A DNA stretch of 64,000 nt, from contig OZ037768.1 of assembly GCA_964035545.1 (NCBI GenBank), positions 20,024,700 to 20,088,699 on the forward strand. The letters run 5' to 3'. Below the pieces are notes generated by a model. It did no database searches. It worked only from the letters and a program-made list of their open reading frames with translations, and was not told the DNA's origin. Both the position numbers and the translations under genes were made by a program. The stretch is from Bugula neritina (Eukaryota > Bryozoa > Gymnolaemata > Cheilostomatida > Bugulidae). Positions 31,595 through 44,600 of the stretch are shown piece by piece (within the stretch, counting starts at the first letter, position 1; each line of letters begins with the position of its first letter).

Positions 31595-33792
31595 GATGTT
31601 TTTATCTTGAGAAAATTATTTCAAACAACTGCCACTTCCAAGTTAACTATTGAGAAACATCCATTTCACAACTTTGATTCTAGAGTTTTGAAGGGCATCT
31701 ACTTCTAGTAGAAAATATCCATAATGTCAAGAATAAATTACAATTATTTTACACCAATCATAAGACAAAATGTTCCAGTATAGTTATAGCTACCATCACC
31801 TTGTCCACGTAATTGTCTGTTGTCACCTGTTGTGGCTGCGTTCTTTTAAATGGTAGCTTGTTACGTGAAGTAGATGAGTTTAACCAGTTTTCTTCTTCAG
31901 CCCCAGGTGTAATAATGAAACGTGTACCAGAATAGTTCTCTATTTAGTTCTCGCTTTTAGTATTACACAACCATCAACATATATTCATATTGCGTGGTAT
32001 AACTAGTAGAAAAATTACATTTACTAGTTTCCGATGAGCATTTTCACTCACTGTTGGATCACCTGCGCGCACCTGTAGAATCCGAATAATGGAAGAGCGC
32101 TACAATCACAATTAGCTTGACTCGCCTGTTTGTATATATGTGGTTGACCAAGAAACCCTCAATACCTAACCAATAGCAGCCAATATACACAAAGCAATCC
32201 GAGAGAACGGCGTGTTATGAGAATTGTAACTTTGGATAAAAGTGAAAAGATAATATCTACTTCAATTTAGGCAATTGTGTTTATTTATAAAATTAATATA
32301 AAATAAAATCAGTTACTATGCAGAAGCAGAAAATTATCTAGTGCAAATAGATGCACATATTAAAAATACCGAAATTTAACAATGCGGGTATTTAAAGTTT
32401 CTAGCAAAAAACTAGTACATAGCAGGTTGTATTATTTTGTAGCGGTTATAAACTTCGTTTTGCGTGTATTCCATAAATTGAGGCAAATAATAATTCTAGT
32501 CATTATTTCAAGATTTGTAATACAATTATTATTTTTTATCATGGTTCAGATCTTTTTTTATGGTCAATAGTTATTATTGGCAGCAATTTCACCACGATTC
32601 ACTTGATCATTTTTGTAAAATTAAAATTAAATAATTAATTTGCTGGCGGCGTCGCTTCAACTTGGTCTTGTAGTTGTACTTTGGAGTTTGGGTAGTTGTA
32701 GTTGTACTCACTTACAGTTACTGTTGTCTGTTGTGCTTGTAGTTGTAATATTACTAATACTAATAGTATTACTTATAATTATGACTTATTAAATTGTGAT
32801 TAATTTTAGCTAATACCAATAGTAACAGTATTAGTTGAACTTAAAGTTAATCATAATAATAATGTTGTACTTGTAATTGTAGTACTAGGTCTAGTTATTG
32901 AATTTTTAAAATATGTTTATGTTAATCATAATGTTACTCATATTCACTATCATATTGATATTATTGTATTTGTTTCTCTTCAAGGTTGTTTACAAGTTAA
33001 ATTCAATTTGACAAATGTCATAGTGCCACCGATCAATGATACTTTAACGTTGATACAGTGATACTCATAGTCATAGTCATAGTGATAGCCCTTGTCATTG
33101 TGGAATTTTAATTTTTGGCTAAATTTAAATGTTACATTGGTTTTAAATGATTATTATAGCTATAACAATCAAATAAATATATATTATATTTAGTTCTATA
33201 TTATAAATATATATTTATAAATTGAATTTAATGAGTATTGCTATTATTATTTTAAATATATATATTATAATTATATTTAATGTTGAGTCACAACAACTTA
33301 CTCTTAGTTGACTTTTTAAATGAAAGTTAAGCAAAGTTTTTTAGCAGTAAACTATAAGTGTACTTCAAGAATCAACAATGAATGCTATAGTAAACATTCA
33401 TATTTAATATTGGTTTGTTTTATTCATCACAATTAACAGCTAATGCTCAGTTGTTATTACTTTTATAATAATTAATTGATTGTAATCAATAATTTTATAA
33501 TAGCTAGACTTAACGCTACAAATTAAATTTTCATTCAAATTGCATGTAACTAATACCAGTTTTATTTAATTGTTAGAATTTTAGACATGTAGTCTTTTAA
33601 ATAGACATTATTTATCTTGCCTAAAAGTAAATGCAGTAATTTTTTTGAGGGATCAAGACTCGGTTAGCTATTGACTTGAATTACTAGGATTTTAACTTAG
33701 CTCTGTTAGTGTTATAAGCATAATCAATGATGCATATAATACATATCTATAAAATGATTAGCGATGTTTTTATATTTTTATCACCAGGTGTC
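31595..33792. other. Divergent intergenic region, Frizzled / NOSIP
   Basis: About 2.2 kb between two start codons facing apart. From about 32640 to 33500 it consists of irregular AT-rich short motifs (TAGTTGTA, TAATACTAATAG, CATAGTCATAG), with no long open frame. It must contain both promoters and the NOSIP 5' UTR, if NOSIP's first exon is non-coding. No core element was singled out. Confidence 0.5.
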
Positions 33793-36700
33793 ATGGGCAG
33801 AAGGCACGGAGCTAATTGTACAAATGGCAGTGTGTACACTTACCATGAAAAAGCTAAGGATAAGCGGGAGTCGGGTTGGGGCAGTTTAGCCGCTAGACTT
33901 GGGAAAGATTCTGTGAAGGTGAGTTGCTAGAAGGACGACTGAAACTATTTCTATCTTTAGTTCTCTTGAGCTCTATATCAATTTAGAAATTAAGTGAAAC
34001 CAACAGCCTTCTTGCTAAGCTTTAAATAAGTTTTCTATGGAAAGTTGACTCTTTATAAATAATCTGTTATTCATTTTAGTTCTGCATTGTATAATTTTCT
34101 CTTTCAATATAAAGTGATACGAATTTAAAGACAGGGATTATATAAACAGGTCTTGTGGGTTGTTGTTGGAAATAATTATACAATTTGAAAACTGGATTTT
34201 ATGTTTTGGTAGAATTTTGATTGCTGTTGCCTGACCCTGCAGCCTTGCAAGGAGCCTGTGGTTACGTAAGTCTAACTTTATTCTGGGTAAAATTATTCTG
34301 CTTCATGCACCGAGTAATCTTTAAAGTGTAAATTATTTTTCACACTGAAGATTTAAACTAAAAACTTAGCATTTGTTTTAATAAGCATTTTAATTTCTTA
34401 GTTATTATTTCCACTACAATTTTTATCTCAAGTAGAGAGTATATTGAACACCGATTGCACTTGCCTTGCTATGCTGCCTTCTCCAAACACAAAACCATTA
34501 ATATTGTATTTTTCTTTGTTCTACTAAAATTCCTAATTAGTTCAGCTGCAGTTATGCAGTGATAAGACTATCAAGGTTTTCTGAGAAATTCAGTAAACTT
34601 GTATGATGCAGTCTCAACTTCTCAGTGGTTGGTAATTCTATAAAAATGTTGTTGCAGTCCAGATGGTTACTTGTTTGATAAGATGGCAGTTATAGAGTAT
34701 ATGGTTCACCAGAAAAAGGAGATTGCAAAGCGCTTAAAGGAATATGAAAGACAGACAGAAAAGTCTCAGGTTAGCAGATTGTATATAAAATGAAACTCAG
34801 TGGTGACTCCTATAAGATGTCCGCGTCTGCCAATGAGCTCTATGGGACTTATCAGATTAAAATAATCCAAAGTTTATGTTTTGTTGTACCTGCAAGACAA
34901 TACATGGACTTTATCATTGAGAATGTGCTGCTGTTTTTGTTATGGAGGGTAGAGTGTTGTAAATTTCAAGTGAAATTTCTCCTTTCCTGGTCTGTTTGTC
35001 CGTTTGAACTCTATAATGTGCAGCTTGTGAGTTGAAAGAACCTCGCTTAGTTAAAGTAAATCCACATATTGGAGTGTTTTAGGTGAATTTGACTGTGAAA
35101 TTTGGATACTGGGGTGTGCACATGCTACCAAATTGTGAACGTAGTCTTCTGCGATGCTTGATTTAGTTAGAATATCCATGAACTCTTCATCTCTCTATTT
35201 TGTTACATGACAGTATCAATTTTATATTGCATTAGAGAGAAGCGAGGCTCAAGGCATCTGAAGGAGACAAGCTGGAGAAAAAGTTTTTTTTGGAAACAGA
35301 AAAGAGTATCAGAACGAAACAGGCTCACGATTCTTCTAAAGGTTTGTTTTTTATTCAAAAACATAGTAGATTTCAGAACAGCTTGCTGGATCATTTTATT
35401 CCTGAAATAATAACAAGCAGTAGTATGTTGAATATGGGGAGCAGCCGTGGTCTAGGGGTTATGGCGTTGGCTTAGTAAACTCGTACTCATGGGTTTGATC
35501 TATAGTAAAGGCCATTGGTGATGTTAGGAAGAGCGTTCAGTCATAAGTGCTCCTGTGCTTCATCTGAATAAGTTCTTAGCCCAATTTAACAAAAACCTTT
35601 TCCATCAGGAGTTTTTTTATAGGGATGGAGACTATAAACTTTCGCGAGTTTGAATAGCATGTTGAATGTGAGCTGGGAGTCTAAACTTGGCTAGTAATTA
35701 GTAGCTGTATCTCTACTATCTAGTAAGGTTACCTACAATCTCTTGTTGTATATATTCTAGTACTCTTCTAACTCTCATATTCATTGCTGCTGCAGAAAGG
35801 GGGGCAAGTAAGCCAGCTGCCGGTGCTTCTGTTTCCAATATGGCTGACGGTAAAGATAAAGTACTGCCAAGCTTCTGGATACCCAATGAAACTCCCGACA
35901 ACAAAGACACAACTATCAGCAAACCAGTGAGTCATACACTTATGTTAAATGCATGCTGATTGGCTGATAGTGCTCATGCTATCGTGTAGTTATTAGTTAG
36001 AAAATTCATAAATGTAGCCTTTGAAATTTTTTTGAAACTGTAAGAAAAATGCAGCTTCAATGAAGAAACTGTATGTAAGGAAGAGAGTTTTCAAAATACC
36101 ATATAAATTAATCTATTCTCAAGTTATCATTTTCAAGTTGCATAAAACAAACACATCTTATGATGTAGGAGTAAGTATAATAATAATATACATATTATAC
36201 TGCTCAGATGTAAACTAAGAACTTTCTTGACCCACTTTGATACAGACTTGTATCCTGTTGACATTCACCTTGTAACTCACTAAGCTATCCATCAATCTCC
36301 TCTTCTATTTGCCTAATCATTGAACCAACATAAATCTAGGTGCTTGAAATTAATGATGAATGGAAACTGGTTGGTAAATTTCTGTGATGTGATTGTATAA
36401 GACCACTTGTGTTTCTACCAGCTGATGTAAATAAGTGTTGTTTGTATTGACTGATACAAAATATACAAGTAACTAATAGATATGAATAGCTCATCCAACA
36501 CCCCCTGGATATAGCACTAACTTGTTGGCATATATTATGAAGAGGTTTTAAAGATTTGAATATCTTCCTTCTCTGTTTACAAACTCTTCTGTTCATAGGC
36601 TTTTCAATTTCTGGCATTGAAACTCTTTATCTCTCTTGCATAACCTGAGAAGTACAAATATTGACTATAGGCTTAAGGCTTGCAGTGCTAAGTGGGTCAC

Positions 36701-38419
36701 ACAGGGCTACTGTATATTTGTGTCAATATACATCTAGCTTTGTCTGCTCACTGCACACAGTTTCTACTATGACTCCAGATTCTATTATGACTCCAGCTTC
36801 TACTATGACTCCAGCTTCTACTATGACTCCAGCTTCTACTATGACTCCAGTTTCTACTATGACTCCAGTTTTTACTATGACTCCAGCTTCTACTATGACT
36901 CCAGCTTCTACTATGACTCCAGCTTCTACTATGACTCCAGCTTCTACTATGATTTCAGCTTCTACTATGACTCCAGTTTCTACTATGACTCCAGTTTCTA
37001 CTATGACTCCAGTTTCTACTATGACTCCAGCTTCTACTATGACTCCAGTTTCTAATATGACTCCAGCTTCTACTGAACTAGTTGTCAGTGTTATGAAGAT
37101 TAGTATTTTGAGTATCTTTTAAGGAAGTGGTTTCCATGTTGTGTTCTGTAACTCCATGAAATTCCTACTTCTTGAGTTGATACTCATGTATTGTATCTAC
37201 AAATCATCGCAAAATGACTTCTTCACTTCTTCATCACAGGCCTGGCCACAGACCATATCTCTCTATACTAGTATAACATAGCCTGAGGTCTTTATGTAGC
37301 ACAGTGGGAGGCACTATGACCTCCCGACATTACCAGTGGGCCTGCTTCATAGGTGTGCCGTGCTAAACCAGCTCTCTAATCATAAACTCTGGTAGTTTTT
37401 TACTTACTGGAAAGTTGTTTTAGTTTATTTCTATGAATACCTTGGCTGTACCTGAAACTCATAACACCAGCTGTAATGTCTGCTTTGAGACAAAGACTCA
37501 AATTTGATTTCACTTTGTCTTTCATGTAGCATGCTGTATATTCAGGCATTTGATCCTGTATAGAGATAGTATTGACAGCACGACCTATCAAATGTCAACA
37601 GCATATCATACTCTCCAGTACACTCAAATATCTGTCTGATGAAAGGGAAATATGTTGATATCTCAATACTGCTATTGATGTAGCAGCTGCAACCTATACT
37701 AGCAATCAGTGATGCTAATGGCTATCAATGCAACAGCATTCACAAAGTGTCTCAGAATTTGTTAATTGCCCAAGTTGGTGTCTCGAATGCAAGATGGTTT
37801 TAATATTTGGCCAAGTTATTCTTTGCATTGTGCCTTAATAGCTGCCATAAGATTTGAAGCATTAAATTCAGGGGGTTTAAACTTTTCTCAAGTTTCAAAA
37901 TGTTGGTTTGGTTTTGCAATGGAACTTTTCTTTTGTCTCCCAGACAATTTATCTTACTGGAAATATCTGCTACGGCTGTTGTATTAATCTGCAGTATTGA
38001 AAGTATTGATAGTCACAGGGCTGCCTGTTACTTCTTGTTTTAGCCAACAGAAAGGTCAAACAGTCAAGCTGCCACACTATGCCACAGTTTGCACTTCGTA
38101 TTCTGAATCATCATTCAATATAATTTGATTTAAACTTTAAATGAACTATAATAGTGATAATATGGTTTCTATATCTGTGTTGGAGGGTCACCATCATAGT
38201 TCATTAATTACTATTCAACACATTGTCAACATTTTTTGTCATTCATTTAACTAGCCAACTCGTGTAGGCAATATACCCATGTATTTATAATGATGGCAAG
38301 TAGTAGTATTTTGTAGCAGCAGCAGCAAGCAGCAGTAGCACTAGTACTACTACTGCTACTAGTAGTAGTAATTTTAGTAGTAGTATTAGCAGTGGTAGTA
38401 AGTAGTTATAGCAGTAGTG

Positions 38420-38489
<70 letters not shown>

Positions 38490-40801
38490 TCTACTGTTAT
38501 TTCTGTGTTATCTATACATATTACATTATCCTGCCACATGTCATGTTGATTGTGTGACATTTAATAACAGCTGTGTACATAGTACAAACAGCGTGGATTA
38601 GTAGGCGTTGAGTAATATATGACTGTTCTCCCAGCTCTCTACCTTCTCTCTGTATATCAAGATATTCAAATAATTATTGGAAACTAGTGTCAAGTCTGAA
38701 TGCTAGAGTAAAGTAAATTAAGACACATGACACCTGGTGGCTTAATAAGACCAGAGTTTTTATGTGAGATGAATATTGACATGTGTGAGCTGTTTGCAAT
38801 GTTCTTCTGGCTGTTATACAAGATGAATGGTACTCTGAAACCAGCCTAATTAGTTGCACCTCACATATAAAATCAATTGATAAATATGAGTCATCATAGT
38901 GTCAAGTAACAGGAAATCTCTGTGCTGCTTTTGGTAGAGTTCTAACATATATGGCGGTATGAGATGTGTTGTAATACTTCCCCGTGGCATTTCTAATATA
39001 ACTGTACACATTAGCATCCGTTTTTTTGTGTTACCATGCTTATTCTAGTAAAATATGTAAAATTCAAACACAATTTTCGTATGGAATCTTTTTGTGTTAA
39101 ATATTTTTTTATATTGAATATTGCTTGTTTCGTCTTTAAACCAAGCTGTGGTAATATCATAGAGAGTCTTCACTTTGCACACGAGTTCTGGTCATTCCAA
39201 AGCTGTTTGAACTCCAACCAGAAGTAACCTGTTGGTGTGGTTGTTGCAGGATGAGAAAGTGAGGTGCCCGATGAGTGGTAAGACCCTTCGAATGAAGGAC
39301 TTGATTGATGTGAACTTCACACTGGTGAAAGACCCGGATGATAAGAGATCTCTCATAGTGAAGGATGATGAGAGATACATGTGCGCCGTAACCAAGGACC
39401 TTCTCAATAACTCTGTATGTTCCTGGTTGCTATCTGGTGTAGTTATTTACATGCTCAGTTAACTTTAGAATAGTGGGTGATGTGGTAACGGATTAGATGC
39501 CACTAAAGTTTGAGGTAGGTAATGCAGTAATAGAGAAATTGAGAAGTTTGTGTTCCAGATAAGAAATGTAGTAAAATTTAATAAGGAAATTAAGGAATTT
39601 AGGCTATCTCAATTTTTCCACTGCTGCTAAGTGTAGTTTGTATATTAGTTTTCTGTTACATTTGCTTTAGGATAGACCCTAATTACACCATGTTCTGTTT
39701 TCTGGTATATTGCATAATTCATCAAAAAATTATCCTGCAAGTCTTAGTTAATCTAATATTTGAAACAAATTATATTTCAAACTTTAATATGAAGAAACAC
39801 AAAGGTCAGATGAAATTTGAAATTGAAATAACATGTCTGTACCTTCAAATTATAGCTTAGTCTGATGTGGTTGAAAGTGGCAATTTGAATTTATGTTATG
39901 CAGTATGTGTACTGATTACTAAGAATCAATAGCTGTTTGAAATTACATGCCATTGAGTAGAAGCCTCCTGTCTCCTTGCAGGCCATACATGTGATTTCGT
40001 TGCTACACAAAGGAAGCTTGCTGTTGTAATTTTCTATAACATGCTGGTAATTAAATTGATTTTTCAGTAGTTAACTTGAAACCCAAGCCATTAATTTAGC
40101 ACTTAGCGTGCTAATTGCTTTTAAATTTTCTGCTTGTATAAACTTCTGTTTATAAATTAAAACTTGAACTTGAAACTTTGTTTTGTTTGTCAACTGATGT
40201 AATACGACAATACTAGAGTGAAGACTTTAGTTAATGTTTTAGACTTGTCTTCTCTTTAATAGTAATGTGTTGTGAGCAGATAACTCTAAGTATACGATTG
40301 TTTTTCTTGTCTAGGTACCGTGTGCAGTGCTGAGAGACACTGGTGATGTAGTTACAATGGAATGTGTGGAAAAGCTAATCAAGCCGGATATGAGGAATCC
40401 TATTTCTGGCAAAATACTCAGAGAAAAGGATATAATTCCATTACAAAGGGTATATAGCATTCACCAATACTTTTCTTATAACATCATTTTTTATCAAATC
40501 TACGCTATTCTATACAGGCAGTAGGGTTGCTTTATCTTATTTGTTGCCAATTAATTTTGTAATATTTATTCTAGCTTTCACTTACAAAATTGTCTATATT
40601 GTTTAGATTTTTCATAATTTTGCCATTTTGGGCTCCCATTTTGTATGCAATATAGGTAAATATACCTGATGCCATGTTATTCTTAATACGCAATGGTGTA
40701 TCTAATTGGTGTAGTTCTCTTACTAGGGTGCTACTGGATTTGCTGGATCTGGAGTGGAGTTGAAAGCTGTCAAGGCAGGAGCAGCCATGCAAGTTACCTA
40801 A
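33793..40801 (+). CDS. NOSIP: Nitric oxide synthase-interacting protein, U-box-type E3 ligase
   Basis: Eight exons: 33793-33918, 34213-34265, 34658-34769, 35236-35341, 35796-35926, 39250-39414, 40315-40449, 40727-40801. All phases agree and give 300 residues, against about 301 in human NOSIP. The N-terminus MGRRHGANCTNGSVYTYHEK, then FDCCCLTLQPCKEPVVTPDGYLFDK, is the split U-box/RING-like region; LPSFWIP and CPMSGKTLRMKDL follow. The second half has ERYMCAVTKDLL, CAVLRDTGDVVTMECVEKLI and the C-terminal GATGFAGSGVELKA. The family is an E3 ubiquitin ligase first found as an NO-synthase partner and also reported with spliceosomes. The ATG lies 5 nt after a good acceptor (TTTATCACCAG), so a non-coding leader exon, or a trans-spliced leader, is likely. 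The 3.3-kb fifth intron holds a minisatellite and a (TA)n tract; the fourth holds a SINE. Confidence 0.97.
35441..35652 (+). mobile_element. tRNA-derived SINE, copy 2
   Basis: It begins with a tRNA-like head (GCAGCCGTGGTCTAGGGG, an A-box-like start, then a B-box-like GGGTTTGATC about 45 nt later). A unique body follows that matches, in reverse complement, the copy at 25382-25555. It lies in NOSIP intron 4 in the sense direction. No open frame of note. Confidence 0.8.
36761..37075 (+). repeat. 18-bp minisatellite, about 17 copies
   Basis: The unit is close to ACTATGACTCCAGCTTCT, in NOSIP intron 5. The unit is a multiple of three and lacks stops, so it produces a Thr-Met-Thr-Pro open frame, but there is no start context, splice support or conservation to call it coding. 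Confidence 0.95.
38311..38487 (+). repeat. Compound (GCA/GTA)n and (TA)n microsatellite
   Basis: Irregular AGC/AGT trinucleotides at about 38311-38415 pass directly into a pure (TA)n tract at 38421-38487, in NOSIP intron 5. Confidence 0.95.
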
Positions 40802-41609
40802 AAAGCCTGGGTTCTATCCACAAAAAGACCTGGACTGGTTTTTCCATGCATCGAAGCAATGACTGTTGGCCATGTGAAATGTAAACTAGTGATTTATTGA
40901 CTTTCCAATGACCTTGATGCCATAGACAGTGTTTGAGAAAAGTAACTCTTAGGTATTTGTCAAGTAAAAAGTGTGTGTTAACAATATTTATGCAGCAATA
41001 TGCAGTGTACAGTAATTTTCACTATGAGTTGTCATCTCTCGACCATGTTGGCCTGATTTCTCTTTCATGTTTATAATATGTACAGCAAAATCATAATAAT
41101 ACAAATTTAAATAATTTATTTAGTTCAAAATAAAACAAATATAGTAAAACAACACATTATAAAATCATAGTAATTTAACTCATTTTTGTATATGTTGTAT
41201 AATATAATATGTATCTATATTTTCTAAAATGTACAATAAACAGAAATATTTACAAAAATATTGAGCATTCTATTTTACATCAGTAAAATGTCAAAATCAT
41301 GGCTCACTGGATTAGACTATTCCATTGCACAACCAGCAACTCATTATTTCAATAGTATATCACAATCTCACTACACAAAATTACCGAGCAGAAAGAACAG
41401 AATGTTAGACTATATTCTCCTTCAACCGATAAACATGAAGATAGTTTTTGGAAAGGTGGAGACAACTGTGCTTACAATAAATACAACAACTTCAGTATAA
41501 GATAGTAATGATTCTACACCAGTATATACTTGGCATGTTGTCTACAACACGGTGTACAGACACCCCCTTCTCACAGATAGGAACCCATGGCTACACATTA
41601 GACACAGAG
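40802..41609. other. Tail-to-tail junction of NOSIP and the PFTAIRE kinase
   Basis: Only 808 bp separate the two stop codons. AATAAA on plus at 41129-41134 and AATAAA on minus (TTTATT at 41115-41120) lie within 20 bp of each other, so the 3' UTRs may meet or overlap. A second plus AATAAA lies near 41236. No coding exon seen. Confidence 0.5.
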
Positions 41610-44600
41610 TCACACAAAGGCGCTGGCTGAGTGTGGAATAGCATTTGGATTGGTTCTAATTGTTGTTCTTTTGTTGAAGGTTTCATGCACTAACTCACAA
41701 CCACGAACTGCTACCACTGACTGATCTGTAAATAGAAAAGACGTCATCTATAAAATCTAAACTGGCAACAGATATTCACTAGCATAACATAACTTTAGGC
41801 AACAGCATCAATCTTTAGTAACTGCATGATAACTAGCTGAAGTTACCTGCAAGGATTAAAACAGTGAGAAACTAGTTGAAATGAATAAGTTTAATAATAA
41901 GGTTGCATAATATTTAAATACATTGAAAGTGCAGAATTAGATATTATAATTTAAACTTAGTTCATCTTATTTACAAATACTGAAAATAAAAATTAACCAA
42001 GTGGTTAAATATGTTATGCTCTCACAATATATATAATTAATTTGAACTTGCATGTCGGGTATGATTAGATGATTAACTTGGAAACAAACGTAAGAAAAAT
42101 GCTACTCACTTGGTTTGAGCAAATGCACCACTTCAGGCATATCTGAGAAGTAGGCGTGTTTCATTGCGTCAGCTGCAGTTATTCTCTTCTCTGGTTGCAG
42201 GGATAATAATTTCCCAGCTAAATCGGCAGCATGTTTCAAGGAAGTCAGCCTTGGCACCACCCTGGTTACTGGACGCAAGGGATAACTCCTAATTTTATCT
42301 GCAAACACAACATGCCACATAATCTAAAGCCTTTCGGAGTTATCAGGACTTGAATGTCAGCAGATTTTTGAGAGAGAAAATCGCAACTAGTAGACATTTT
42401 CAAGAAGCCACCGATCTGAATGGACCCACACAAGTGTAGTAGTCATATTTTGAAAGACATTTTTTTGTAATTCATAACTGAGAAAAGTTTGCCTACATAT
42501 TCAATTTACGATCTTGAGTGGTTAGTATTTAGCATTGTTTAAACTATATCAGCGAAAGAAACACTGCAGGCCAAAGAGTAGACAGCTTAAAAAAGAAGAG
42601 TAAATTTATTTCTGTGAATAAGAAACATACCTGGATTATAATTTGAAAATTTTTGGATTCCTGGCCAGCTCTCGGTGGTGGGAGTTCCAAGGGCCTACAG
42701 AATAATAAGCGTGTTAGAACTCAGGTTAATCTGGCAGTTGGTCAGGAAGACAGATAGATTAGAACTGAGGTTAAATATGCAGGTTAAATATGCGGAGATG
42801 CGTTCTACAGATTAATTGAGTGATAATCTGCAATTACCAGGATAAATGGAAGATATAATCTCTGTTATTAAGTTATAATAGAACATTAGCGAATAGCATA
42901 AATTGCTTAGAGTCTAGAAACCTACATTTTTGAAAATAGCAGACATTTAATAAATTTTCAATCAATTAATGATTCAATTAAAGTTGATTAGCTTAATTTA
43001 AAACAGAAACATTATAATTCCTTAATAAGTTACAAAGGTCAGTTTCTTTACAAATTGTGCCAAACTGTGGTTGAACAACTTGTATATACACTATACCATG
43101 ATACCAATGTACAACTCTCAACACAAACACAAAAACTAAAGGCCAACAGGCACCAAACAACCAATCAGAGACAGGACTGATGGTGACACTCACCCTAAAT
43201 ATTTTATCAAGTTGATCGTCAGCATCCTTCATTCCCTGGAAAGCAGCAACACCAGACAACATCTCCAGAAATATGCAACCAACTCCCCTGCAATGAAATA
43301 TTCATATAATATTATATAGTGCACTGTAGCAAATGGGATGACAACTTCAAATTATGGCCACTTTTACTAAAAACGTTATCTACCAGGTTACAGAATATGA
43401 AGTAGTCTAATAACACGCATGTTCAGTAAAACAAACTTGTGAGTTAAAATTACGTGCTGACAAATATTATAACTATATTATAACTAGAGAGGTAGTGTAC
43501 CAGCATCTATGTCATGTGACTAGTTGACCCTCATAGGACTGAGCAATTTGATGGAGAACAAAATTCCACATTCATTGGAATAATCAGTCAAAAAGTTGAC
43601 AACAATTTATGTATTGCATAAGTTTTTATATTGTATTATTTAAATTGTCATATATTGTATTAAACTGTATTACAGTGTTATAATTGTTTCAAAACATCCA
43701 ATCAAACTACATAATAGTTAATACTTTTGCTATGGCCATTTCTATTTAATGAATCAGTGAGATTTATTGTAGTATAAATGTTTGTTTGGCATTTAACCTG
43801 AGAAGCATGTGAGCAGATGTGAAAACCTAATGAATAGTTTCTGTGAGTGTGCAATTCGAGCTAAAATTTCGAGCTGGCAGTTCGAACAACTAGTGCTAGT
43901 TAGTAACTAGAGCGGAGGACTGATTCAGAGTCGGTGGTTAAACAGTGAATCAACAAGTGCAGTAACAATGCACACATGTCAAGCTTAAACCAATCAATCA
44001 AAACTAATGTAAATCTCTTGACATAGTGCCTGTGGCCTGACTAATGCCTGCCAGCTAATGGCAGGTTTCCATGGAAACGGGGAATAAAAGAAGCTACTTG
44101 CAGGAATGAAGTGTTTTTATTAATTTAAAGCAAATGAGGTTTGAGATAATCTGCTGGGCTTGAGAAGTCAGTTGGTGGAAACAAAGAAACCAGGTTTATC
44201 AGACATACTTTTACAGATTGAAAACAGCTTTATCTTTCAGAGCTGCTGATGCTAGATCTTATAAAACAAAGAAGATGAGAAGATGGCTCAGGTTACAAAG
44301 AGGGGAGCCGCCAACACCTTTATATACAACACTCTTAGTCTATATGTAACACTCTCAGTCTATACTCTATACTCTATATGACTGTATACTAGTGACTATA
44401 TACTAGTGTCTGTGTACTAGTGACTATATACTAGTGTCTGTGTACTAGTGACTATATACTAGTGTCTGTGTACTAGTGACTGTATAGTAGTGACTGTATA
44501 CTAGTGACTGTGTACTAGTGTCTGTGTCACTGTGTACTAGTGACTATATACTAGTGACTGTGTACTAGTGACTGTATATCGTAGAGGTACTAAACTACAC

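Noticed and set aside
31027-31610. Open frames overlapping the Frizzled first exon in other frames and on the plus strand
   Set aside because: Shadows of the long Frizzled coding exon, without their own start or splice evidence.
36661-37122. 153-codon Thr-Met-Thr-Pro frame that looks mucin-like
   Set aside because: It is an 18-bp minisatellite inside NOSIP intron 5; the frame follows from the period and no acceptor/donor pair joins it to NOSIP in phase.
37281-37400. Segment with GTAGCACAGTGGG and CTCCCACTGTGCT-like pairing that suggested another tRNA-derived element
   Set aside because: No B box or cloverleaf pairing could be drawn, and it does not match the SINE body.
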